This document shows positions 1 to 4,894 of a stretch of DNA of 5,583 nt, piece after piece (positions within the stretch are counted from its first letter, which is position 1; each line of letters begins with the position of its first letter). Source of the stretch: Planococcaceae bacterium UBA3370 (GTDB taxonomy: Bacteria; Bacillota; Bacilli; Bacillales_A; Planococcaceae). Under the pieces are notes generated by a model. It was not told the origin of the DNA. It saw only the letters and a program-made list of their open reading frames with translations, and made no database searches. Location: the NCBI GenBank assembly GCA_002360295.1, contig DEQI01000056.1:1-5583 (forward strand). Direction: 5' to 3'. Position numbers and translations under genes: made by a program.

Positions 1-111
1 TTTTTTAAAAATTTTATACAAAAATTAGAATATATTAAAAACTCCTCCACTATTGTAAAAGTCGATTCTTACTAGGGAAATCTCAATTTTTAATAATTAA
101 TTTTATTAAGA

Positions 112-142
112 TAGAAAACTAAAATCAAACGAATGATATAAT
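112..142 (+). promoter_or_regulatory. Candidate extended -10 sigma-A promoter for the GNAT gene
   Basis: A perfect TATAAT lies at 137-142, directly preceded by TGA (134-136), which makes an extended -10 (TGnTATAAT). The -35 is poor: the best candidate is TAGAAA around 112-117 with a 19-nt gap. This is acceptable because extended -10 promoters tolerate a weak -35. Transcription would begin near 149, giving a leader of about 36 nt that contains the SD GGAGGAG at 171-177. The rest of 1-111 is AT-rich with no gene or clear hairpin. Confidence 0.5.
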
Positions 143-184
143 TACCATAATAACCAATTCAATCCTTAAAGGAGGAGTTGCCTT

Positions 185-660
185 ATTATATCTCTTAGAA
201 AAATCACATTAGAAAATCGACGTGCAATTTTTAAATTGGAAGTTTCAGATGATCAACGCCGTTACGTTGCTTCCAATTTATCAAGCGTAGCTTCTTGTTA
301 TGTTCTTGCAACAAATGGTGGTCATCCAATTCCATTAGCTATTTATGCAGATGAGCAACCAGTTGGTTTTGTTATGCTGACCTATGGAATAACTGGATAT
401 GATTTACCATCAATTGCAGATGGTAACTATTGCATTTACGTCTAATGATTGACAAGAAATTTCAGAACCGTGGCTATGGCAAAGAAGCCATGAAAAAGAT
501 TTTGGAATATGTCCGCACCTTTCCTGCTGGACCCGCAAAATATTGCTGGATTTGTTATGAAGAAAGTAACATCACTGCCAAAAAACTTTACGAAAGCTTC
601 GGATTTCGCGAAAACGGTGGAATATGCAACAACGAATTAATCACAGTATTGCAGCTCTAA
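185..660 (+). pseudogene. GNAT-family N-acetyltransferase, start codon lost and frameshifted
   Basis: Rejoining two frames gives a protein of about 158 aa that fits a single-domain GNAT acetyltransferase, which transfers an acetyl group from acetyl-CoA to an amine. The N-terminal half (185-436) reads ISLRKITLENRRAIF and onward. The C-terminal half (from about 436) begins RLMIDKKFQNRGYGKEAM, which holds the Q-x-x-G-x-G/A acetyl-CoA loop (QNRGYG), and ends with AAKKLYESFGF-like helix residues (ITAKKLYESFGFRENG). Its pattern resembles the spermidine/spermine acetyltransferases BltD and PaiA, but the substrate is inference. Two defects are visible. The frame closes at TAA 443-445 because a T is missing in the T run 435-437; one extra T would restore ...YCILRLMID.... 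The codon placed 7 nt after the SD GGAGGAG (171-177) is ATT (185-187), where ATG is expected. A TTG at 236 in the same frame has no SD and would remove the first beta strand. The gene is probably non-functional unless the missing T is a sequencing error and ATT is used. Confidence 0.8.
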
Positions 661-673
661 TTATTGTTAAAGG

Positions 674-715
674 TAGCTGACTGCGCTAACAAATACAGCT
701 AATATCTTTTGTTTT
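674..715 (+). terminator. Weak or degraded terminator after the GNAT gene
   Basis: TAGCTG (674-679) pairs with CAGCTA (696-701) around a 16-nt loop, and a T-rich run with interruptions follows (705-715). The 6-bp stem and long loop are weak for an intrinsic terminator. It could be a degraded one, matching the decay of the gene before it. Confidence 0.3.
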
Positions 716-738
716 ACAAATAATTTTATAAAATTGGT

Positions 739-777
739 TGAATTACCCTCCTCTGTTCTAAAACATGACATATTTTA
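739..777 (+). promoter_or_regulatory. Possible sporulation-sigma promoter before the YjcZ-like gene
   Basis: Just upstream of the SD, AC at 745-746 is followed after 17 nt by CATGACATA (764-772). This is one mismatch from the sigma-K -10 pattern CATAnnnTA, with the usual AC -35 element. CATATTTTA at 769-777 matches that -10 fully but has no AC at the right distance. TGAATT (739-744), 19 nt before CATGACA, could alternatively be read as a sigma-G-like element. The motifs are short and the region is AT-rich, so this is tentative; the sporulation link comes mainly from the protein family. Confidence 0.3.
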
Positions 778-800
778 AGTTGAAGAAAGGAGGGATCCTT

Positions 801-977
801 ATGGGTTACGATAATGTTGGTGGATATAATAATTGCTGCGGAAACTATGGCGGCGGTTACGGTGGAAGCTACGGTGGAGGCTGTGGTGGAGGCTACGGCT
901 CAGCATTCGTACTAATTGTTGTATTATTCATTCTTTTAATTATTGTTGGCGCTACTTTTGTAGATAAAAAGTATTAA
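801..977 (+). CDS. YjcZ-family tiny glycine-rich transmembrane protein (sporulation-associated family)
   Basis: A 58-aa protein with two parts. Residues 1-34 are rich in Gly, Tyr, Asn and Cys, including short [12 protein letters not shown] repeats (about residues 17-33). Residues 35-53 form one hydrophobic helix ([19 protein letters not shown]), followed by a short charged tail, VDKKY. This is the signature of the YjcZ family of tiny Bacillus membrane proteins, annotated as sporulation proteins; the molecular role is not known to me. The three cysteines (12, 13, 28) in the Gly-rich part could take part in cross-linking, which is inference. The start at 801 is chosen because AAAGGAGGG (786-794) lies 6 nt upstream. 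An in-frame ATG at 765 adds 12 residues but has no SD and breaks the family's usual MGY start. It stands alone, with a terminator about 100 nt downstream. Such genes often occur as several paralogues in one genome, so this copy may not be unique. Confidence 0.9.
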   Translation: MGYDNVGGYNNCCGNYGGGYGGSYGGGCGGGYGSAFVLIVVLFILLIIVGATFVDKKY

Positions 978-1078
978 CAATCCCTTAAATAAACTAAACT
1001 TTACTTCTACCCGAGATTTTTAGTAGGCTGAAGCCTTTATCATTTTTAAAATATTCCTAGCCTTCCCCCTTGGCTACT

Positions 1079-1107
1079 AAGGTCACTTTCCTTAAAGTGG
1101 CCTTTTT
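1079..1107 (+). terminator. Intrinsic terminator of the YjcZ-like transcript
   Basis: AAGGTCACTTT (1079-1089) pairs with AAAGTGGCCTT (1094-1104), an 11-bp stem with one G-U pair, around the 4-nt loop CCTT. It is followed directly by a T run (1103-1107, overlapping the stem end). It is well formed for termination on the + strand and poor on the other strand. Confidence 0.85.
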
Positions 1108-1250
1108 AACTGTTGAAATACTCCAAGAATACAACACTATTTCTCCCTTTTAGTAGTTAATCTATTATTTCCCTTTCTGACTTTCGTTTCATCTATTACA
1201 AAATAATATTTTATTTAGAGAAAATTAATGAAAATAACTAGAACAACTAA

Positions 1251-1288
1251 TAGAAACTGAATAGTATGTAATATAATCTGCAGATTAT
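1251..1288 (+). promoter_or_regulatory. Promoter region of the 113-aa gene
   Basis: A perfect TATAAT sits at 1272-1277, but no good -35 lies 16-18 nt upstream (TAGAAA at 1251-1256 is 15 nt away). Alternatively, TGAATA (1258-1263) followed after 17 nt by CAGATTA (1281-1287) resembles a sigma-G/F promoter (TGAATA, CATnnTA) with two mismatches in the -10. Either reading puts the start between about 1284 and 1296, shortly before the SD at 1306. Which sigma factor is used cannot be decided from sequence alone. Confidence 0.4.
1273..1288. promoter_or_regulatory. Perfect 16-bp palindrome, operator candidate
   Basis: ATAATCTG (1273-1280) is followed directly by its exact reverse complement CAGATTAT (1281-1288). 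It has no loop, so it is a dyad for a dimeric DNA-binding protein and not an RNA hairpin. It overlaps five of the six bases of TATAAT and spans the expected start site, the usual place for a repressor to block polymerase. I do not recognise the sequence as a known box. Confidence 0.5.
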
Positions 1289-1321
1289 GAACTCACTATT
1301 TTTGCAGGAGGTGAAAATAAC

Positions 1322-1663
1322 ATGCCTTTAACTACTGGTCCTATTGAAAACCAAGGAAATACTCCAGCTAACGCAGCTAATGTTCGTATTAAAGTTCTTA
1401 ACCTTACAGGTGGATTATTAACTGGTGTAGTGAGAGTTTATAGACTTAATGGTACAAGACAACTACTCTCAACAACAGTTTTTAGTGCAAATTCGAATGC
1501 TTCTACTTTCGTTACACCAAGTTTAGGTGGCGCAGCTCAATATGAAGTAGAAATTGCTCCGAACCAAAATGGAGGAATTTACAGTGTTTACGGCCGAACA
1601 TCTTCAGGTGTAATCATTACTGCGCAAAGTTTTGTTCATACAGATTTAACACCTATTTTTTAA
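1322..1663 (+). CDS. Unrecognised 113-aa beta-rich protein
   Basis: I do not recognise a named family. The protein has no signal peptide, membrane helix, cysteine or tryptophan. After an N-terminal segment rich in Pro, Asn and Gly (MPLTTGPIENQGNTP), it alternates hydrophobic strands with Gly/Asn/Ser turns: NVRIKVLNL (20-28), TGVVRVYRL (34-42), LLSTTVFSA (48-56), STFVTPS (61-67), AQYEVEIAP (72-80), GIYSVYGRT (85-93) and GVIITAQSFVH (96-106). About seven strands of this kind suggest a small beta sandwich, as in surface-layer, spore-coat or exosporium-associated proteins; that is inference. The start is secure: AGGAGGTGA (1306-1314) lies 7 nt before ATG. It is a single-gene unit with its own promoter region and a terminator at 1806-1852. 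The nearby YjcZ-like gene and a possible sigma-G-like promoter would fit a sporulation role, but this is weak. Confidence 0.85.
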   Translation: MPLTTGPIENQGNTPANAANVRIKVLNLTGGLLTGVVRVYRLNGTRQLLSTTVFSANSNASTFVTPSLGGAAQYEVEIAPNQNGGIYSVYGRTSSGVIITAQSFVHTDLTPIF

Positions 1664-1755
1664 TACAACAGATTAATCATTCAAAGCGCAAGATGACTGA
1701 TAGTGGCTTTTCCACTTCATTTATTAACACTTTTGAGATTTAGATCAGATATTAT

Positions 1756-1781
1756 ATAAGTCGATATATTTATCGACTTAT
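1756..1781. repeat. Perfect 11-bp inverted repeat (hairpin) in the 3' region of the 113-aa gene
   Basis: ATAAGTCGATA (1756-1766) and TATCGACTTAT (1771-1781) pair without mismatch around the loop TATT. No T run follows, so it is not a standard intrinsic terminator. It lies upstream of the true terminator, so it would be part of the 3' UTR of the 113-aa gene. It could stabilise the mRNA 3' end or be a protein-binding dyad. Confidence 0.7.
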
Positions 1782-1805
1782 TCATTAACTTTATATTTTA
1801 GCTCT

Positions 1806-1852
1806 GCCTCCATTTCCGAGAAGTTATGCTCTGATATGGAGGCTCTTTTTTT
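1806..1852 (+). terminator. Intrinsic terminator of the 113-aa gene
   Basis: GCCTCCAT (1806-1813) pairs with ATGGAGGC (1836-1843). The 22-nt apical part can form a few more pairs (GAG 1818-1820 with CTC 1829-1831). TCTTTTTTT follows at 1844-1852. The long T run makes this a confident + strand terminator. Confidence 0.85.
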
Positions 1853-1887
1853 ATGTATATACTATTTCCTCTAACTCAAAATTCATC

Positions 1888-2073
1888 ATGCTTTTAATGA
1901 ATTGGTTCGGTTTTATTTGTTTTGTTGCTGCCATAGTAATCTATCCTCAAGATAAGATAAGAACTTAGTTTGGTTGCAAAAATAAAGGAAAAGCATAAAA
2001 GGCTGATAAAGTAATAGATCACGTTATTCAAAATATAATAGTTTTTTTTGAAAAATTCATTAAAAAATTGACA
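1888..2073 (+). pseudogene. Possible relic of a small membrane protein (two in-frame stops)
   Basis: In one frame, ATG 1888 begins MLLMNWFGFICFVAAIVIYP, a plausible single membrane helix, followed by QDKIRT and TAG (1966-1968). The same frame continues through TAA (1996-1998) into KADKVIDHVIQNIIVFF and ends at TAG 2074-2076. There is no ribosome binding site before ATG 1888, and AT-rich DNA easily yields hydrophobic frames. A relic gene is one reading; chance is at least as likely. Confidence 0.15.
2042..2056. promoter_or_regulatory. Weak CodY-box-like site upstream of the permease
   Basis: The 15 bases match the CodY consensus AATTTTCWGAAAATT at 11 positions and end 11 nt before the -35. 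CodY controls many amino-acid permeases in Bacillales, including the BcaP type. The match is mostly T and A runs, so chance is a real alternative. Confidence 0.25.
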
Positions 2074-2096
2074 TAGTCAAAAAAAATATATAAAAT
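2068..2096 (+). promoter_or_regulatory. Sigma-A promoter of the amino-acid permease
   Basis: TTGACA (2068-2073, perfect -35) is separated by 17 nt from TAAAAT (2091-2096, one mismatch from TATAAT). Transcription would start near 2103, about 27 nt before the permease ATG. The -35 lies inside the dyad TTGAC-ATA-GTCAA (2068-2080), which may be an operator. Confidence 0.8.
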
Positions 2097-2129
2097 CTCT
2101 TTATATTTTAGCAAAAAAGAGGATTTTTT

Positions 2130-3521
2130 ATGAAAAAAACACTGTTTAGAAGAAAAAATGTATTAGAACTACTAAAAACAAATGGTGATATTCAACTAAA
2201 AAAAACATTAGGTGCATTTGATTTAGTATTACTTGGAATCGGTGCTATTATCGGAACTGGCATTTTCATATTACCTGGAACAGTAGCTGCGAGCCATGCT
2301 GGACCTGCTATTGTTTTTTCATTTATCATTGCTGCTATTGTCTGTGCATTAGCAGGTATGTGTTATTCAGAGTTTTCATCAGCTGTCCCAGTAACAGGTA
2401 GTGCGTACACATATGCCTATATTGTCTTTGGCGAAATAGTCGCTTGGTTAGTTGGATGGGCTCTACTTTTAGAATATGGTTTAGCCGCTGCAGCTGTAGC
2501 AACCGGTTGGTCTTCTTATTTAAATTCATTCCTAAGCGGATTTAACATAACGATTCCACACGCAATTTCAGATTCTTTTAATCCGGCTAATGGAACATTC
2601 ATTAATTTACCAGCTGTAGTGATTGTTTTTGCTATTGCTGCTTTATTAACACTTGGTATTCAGGAATCTGCAAAGCTAAATAAAATAATGGTATTCATTA
2701 AAGTCGGTGTTATTCTATTATTTATTGGTGTCGGTGCTTTTTATGTACAACCTACAAATTGGCAGCCTTTCATGCCGTTTGGCGTAAGTGGAATGTTAAG
2801 CGGGGCAGCCTTAGTGTTCTTTGCTTATCTTGGATTTGATGCTGTATCATCTGCAGCTGAAGAAGTAAAGAATCCCAAGCGTAATCTACCAATAGGCATT
2901 ATTGGTTCATTACTTATTTGCACATTGCTTTATGTTGTGGTTTCACTCGTATTAACTGGAATCACTTCTTATACGAATCTTAATGTAAATGACCCTGTAA
3001 GCTTTGCCATGCAGCTTATTAACCAGGATTGGATTGCTGGTATCATTTCACTCAGTGCCGTTATCGGGATGATAACTGTTATACTTGTCATGTCTTATGG
3101 CGGAACAAGACTACTTTACGCACTTGGTCGCGATGGCTTGCTGCCGAAAAGTATGTGTGCGCTTAGTAAAAAATATAATACACCCGTTAAAAATACTTGG
3201 ACATTTGCAACAATCGTCGCTTTCTGTGCCGGTGTTGTGCCGCTATCTAAACTAGCTGAATTAGTGAATATGGGGACATTACTTGCCTTTACAATTGTTT
3301 CAATCGGCGTTATTTACTTAAGAAAAAACAAAGACATACCAAGTGGCGGCTTTAAAGTACCATTATTTCCAGTTATCCCGATTCTCTCATTTTTACTATG
3401 TATCTTTTTAATCGCACAGTTATCTGTTCATACATGGATTGCTTGTGGTATTTGGTTTATCTTTGGACTATTTATTTATTTTACCTATAGTAGAAAACAT
3501 AGCTTAATGAATAAAGAATAA
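2130..3521 (+). CDS. APC-superfamily amino-acid permease (YfnA/BcaP-like, cationic amino acid transporter branch)
   Basis: A 463-aa inner-membrane permease, intact and of normal family length, with about 12 hydrophobic segments. It probably imports amino acids by proton symport. In segment 1 the unwound substrate-binding motif GIGAIIGTGIF is at 36-46. Segment 3 carries GWALLLEYGLAAAAVATGWSS (109-129, of which EYGLAAAAVATGWSS is typical). Segment 6 has FFAYLGFDAVSSAAEEVKNP (230-249), the hallmark of this branch. RLLYALGRDGLLP (327-339) follows segment 8, and the C-terminus YSRKHSLMNKE resembles the ends of YfnA/YhdG-type permeases. B. subtilis BcaP (YhdG) takes up branched-chain amino acids and is repressed by CodY; YfnA is a close relative. 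I cannot separate the two here, so substrate specificity is left open. ATG 2130 is supported by AAGAGG (2117-2122) 7 nt upstream. It is a single-gene unit with a near-consensus promoter and a terminator 12 nt after the stop. Confidence 0.93.
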   Translation: MKKTLFRRKNVLELLKTNGDIQLKKTLGAFDLVLLGIGAIIGTGIFILPGTVAASHAGPAIVFSFIIAAIVCALAGMCYSEFSSAVPVTGSAYTYAYIVFGEIVAWLVGWALLLEYGLAAAAVATGWSSYLNSFLSGFNITIPHAISDSFNPANGTFINLPAVVIVFAIAALLTLGIQESAKLNKIMVFIKVGVILLFIGVGAFYVQPTNWQPFMPFGVSGMLSGAALVFFAYLGFDAVSSAAEEVKNPKRNLPIGIIGSLLICTLLYVVVSLVLTGITSYTNLNVNDPVSFAMQLINQDWIAGIISLSAVIGMITVILVMSYGGTRLLYALGRDGLLPKSMCALSKKYNTPVKNTWTFATIVAFCAGVVPLSKLAELVNMGTLLAFTIVSIGVIYLRKNKDIPSGGFKVPLFPVIPILSFLLCIFLIAQLSVHTWIACGIWFIFGLFIYFTYSRKHSLMNKE

Positions 3522-3533
3522 GTATGCAAATAG

Positions 3534-3576
3534 AAAGGTATCCATTCTGATTGAATGATCAGAGTGGATACCTTTT
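3534..3576 (+). terminator. Strong hairpin terminator after the permease, possibly bidirectional
   Basis: An 18-bp stem (3534-3551 with 3558-3575, one G-U pair) closes a 6-nt loop, and a short T run (3573-3576) follows. AAA on the opposite side gives a TTT run on the minus strand, so it may also stop transcripts arriving from the convergent lipoprotein gene, whose stop codon is about 58 bases away. Confidence 0.8.
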
Positions 3577-3633
3577 CATCATTTCTAAATTGCAACCCAA
3601 AGATGACTTCTCACCTCTTGAGTTTTGTAGCTA

Positions 3634-4341
3634 TTACTCAATATGTGAAATAGCTAAAGCTTGGGCTAATGTTGTACCACCATCCACATTTTCATATTGA
3701 TATGCTCCTAATGGTAAGCCCCAAACATCAATAAAATCGCCTTCTAAAATATCGGTTGAAATATAGCCAATTGCATAAATCGCATTGAAATCCATATCCT
3801 CAATCAAAATAATTGAAATTAGCGTTCCGTCTTCAAGCGTGTCTTCTTCGATTTAGATGACATATCCAGGTAAGTTCACCATTTTATCCAAATAGGGTGT
3901 AACGTTTTTATTTAAATGTTTTGATGTCACTTCTTCATCAGCAAGTTCCACCGCTTTGTCTATCGCAGCATCAGTCATTACTGGGAATAACTCTGAATTA
4001 TCATTTATGTAATTAAAAGATACATCCCTAAAAGTTAATATTTCTTCCGTTAAAAATGGAATATGATCCGCTTAATTTTGTGCATTATTCACTTCGTCTG
4101 CAGCTGCTTGTTCTGCTTCAGCTTTTTCCTTTGCTACTTGTTCTGCTGCTTCCTTCTCAGCTTTTATCTTTGCCTCTAGCTCTTTCGCCTCTTGTTCAAC
4201 TTTAGCTTTCGCTGCTGCAACATCTTCATTCTCTTCTGTTTCATTAGCAGCTAGTGATTTGTCTGGCTCTTTTTCTGCTGTACATGCTGCTGTCATAAGT
4301 GCTAATGAAGCAAAAATAGCCATTAAAAAACGATTTTTCAT
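3634..4341 (-). pseudogene. Lipoprotein gene interrupted by two in-frame TAA codons
   Basis: Read on the minus strand from ATG 4341, the frame runs 235 codons to TAA (3634-3636), with TAA also at codon 90 (4072-4074) and codon 163 (3853-3855). Residues 1-20 (MKNRFLMAIFASLALMTAAC) are a lipoprotein signal with Cys20, although Thr at -3 is unusual for a lipobox. Residues about 35-85 are rich in Glu, Lys and Ala and are probably a coiled-coil spacer outside the membrane. The part after codon 90 reads as real protein: ADHIPFLTEEILTFRDVSF, then NLPGYVI, stop, IEEDTLEDGTLISIILIED, DFIDVWGLPLGAYQYENVDGG, ending TLAQALAISHIE. I recognise no named domain, though the last part resembles a small beta-barrel domain. 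AGGGGG (4350-4355) 8 nt before ATG is the SD; a TTG one codon upstream is too close to it. As written, only 89 residues (lipid anchor and spacer) would be made. Explanations are a pseudogene, sequencing error or, less likely, stop readthrough. Confidence 0.75.
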
Positions 4342-4665
4342 CAAAATAACCCCCTATAATTTCCTTTATTAAGAATAATATACCTTTATAAGCGGATAAA
4401 ATATACGATACGTTTCTGACTATTTTTTGTCCAAGATAGGAGTTACAAACTATTTCAATCCCACACTAACATTAGTACTTATTGACCTTCTAGTAGTGTG
4501 ATACTCGATAGATAATATTATTTAGTCCTTCACTTATCATAACGGGTTTTGATGGAAATAAATTTCAATAAATCAAAAAATAAATAAAAATATTTTATAT
4601 GATTGAATTGATTTGCATAACAACAATTAAACTACACATTCTTAATTAGGAAAGGAAGTGTCTAA
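4342..4665. other. Divergent intergenic region between the lipoprotein gene and the 57-aa ORF
   Basis: AT-rich. It contains CACACTA (4462-4468) with its complement TAGTGTG (4494-4500) around 25 nt, and the 12-bp dyad GAAAT-AA-ATTTC (4555-4566). I find no convincing sigma-A promoter for the minus-strand gene. For the plus-strand ORF only a weak candidate exists (TTGAAT at 4603-4608, then ATTAAA at 4626-4631 after 17 nt). Confidence 0.5.
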
Positions 4666-4839
4666 ATGGTGATTACAAATTTCGCGGAGTTGGATGAGAA
4701 ACAGTTAGAAAAAATGAATGCGTTAGCAGATGAAATGAATGTTATACTAGTTGCTTATAGTAAAACGATCACACCGCTGTCTTCAGATGAAGGAGGAAGT
4801 AACGAGGCAACGAAACTAAAAAATGACCATTATTCCTAA
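4666..4839 (+). CDS. Small 57-aa protein of unknown function upstream of endoQ
   Basis: ATG 4666 is preceded by AAAGGAAG (4651-4658) at 7-nt spacing, a good ribosome binding site, and the frame closes at TAA 4837-4839. The product is acidic and soluble. Residues 1-36 (MVITNFAELDEKQLEKMNAL, then ADEMNVILVAYSKTIT) alternate in a way that suggests a helix (ELDEKQLEKMNALADEM, 8-24) and then a strand (NVILVAY, 25-31). The tail (38-57: PLSSDEGGSNEATKLKNDHYS) is polar and probably disordered. I do not recognise a family. Codon use looks ordinary for the neighbourhood. It lies 55 nt ahead of an endonuclease Q-like gene in the same direction, with a terminator between them. It could be a co-transcribed partner, a regulatory leader ORF or an independent small gene. 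Confidence 0.65.
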   Translation: MVITNFAELDEKQLEKMNALADEMNVILVAYSKTITPLSSDEGGSNEATKLKNDHYS

Positions 4840-4853
4840 CAAAAGTTTTTATT

Positions 4854-4877
4854 CCTTGCAGAAATGCGAGGTTTTTT
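4854..4877 (+). terminator. Intrinsic terminator (attenuator candidate) just before endoQ
   Basis: CCTTGCA (4854-4860) pairs with TGCGAGG (4865-4871), 7 bp with one G-U, around a GAAA tetraloop (GNRA type, 4861-4864). Six T residues follow directly (4872-4877). The T run ends 17 nt before the endoQ ATG, so no room remains for a promoter after it. Transcripts must either read through it or start upstream of it. Confidence 0.8.
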
Positions 4878-4894
4878 ACATGAGGGGGATTTAT

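Larger units (their letters stand above)
978..1321. other. Intergenic stretch between the YjcZ-like gene and the 113-aa gene
   Basis: No coding frame of note lies here. The first half contains a short hairpin AGGCT/AGCCT (1025-1036), other complementary segments, and a strong intrinsic terminator at 1079-1107. The rest (1108-1250) is AT-rich without a recognisable element. The last 70 bases carry the promoter candidates and the palindrome for the gene starting at 1322. Confidence 0.6.
1664..2129. other. Intergenic stretch between the 113-aa gene and the permease
   Basis: It holds a perfect 11-bp hairpin (1756-1781), a strong terminator (1806-1852), a possible decayed small-membrane-protein frame (1888-2073), and the permease promoter (2068-2096) with nearby dyads. 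Between 1664 and 1755 I see nothing beyond AT-rich sequence. Confidence 0.6.

Noticed and set aside
40..179. AACTCCTCC (40-48) is exactly complementary to GGAGGAGTT (171-179), suggesting SD sequestration.
   Set aside because: The likely promoter (137-142) starts transcription after 140, so the upstream arm would not be in the mRNA. A CTCCTCC match to any SD is also common.
765..800. Longer start for the YjcZ-like protein at ATG 765.
   Set aside because: It has no SD, and the strong AAAGGAGGG with 6-nt spacing points to ATG 801, which gives the family-typical MGY start.
2335..2529. Open frame on the minus strand (64 aa) inside the permease gene.
   Set aside because: It is antisense to a well-conserved transmembrane coding region, has no ribosome binding site and gives no recognisable protein.
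3634..4341. TAA read as a sense codon (recoded genetic code).
   Set aside because: Intact genes in the same window (permease, 113-aa gene, YjcZ-like gene) end at TAA at the expected lengths, and no recoding signal is visible.
4462..4500. CACACTA/TAGTGTG inverted repeat as a terminator or operator.
   Set aside because: Only 7 bp with a 25-nt loop, no T run, and not positioned over a convincing promoter; listed only as intergenic content.
4880..4894. Earlier in-frame ATG for the endoQ-like gene.
   Set aside because: It overlaps the SD GAGGGGGA and sits right after the terminator T run. ATG 4895 gives the usual short lead to the SDLHIH motif.
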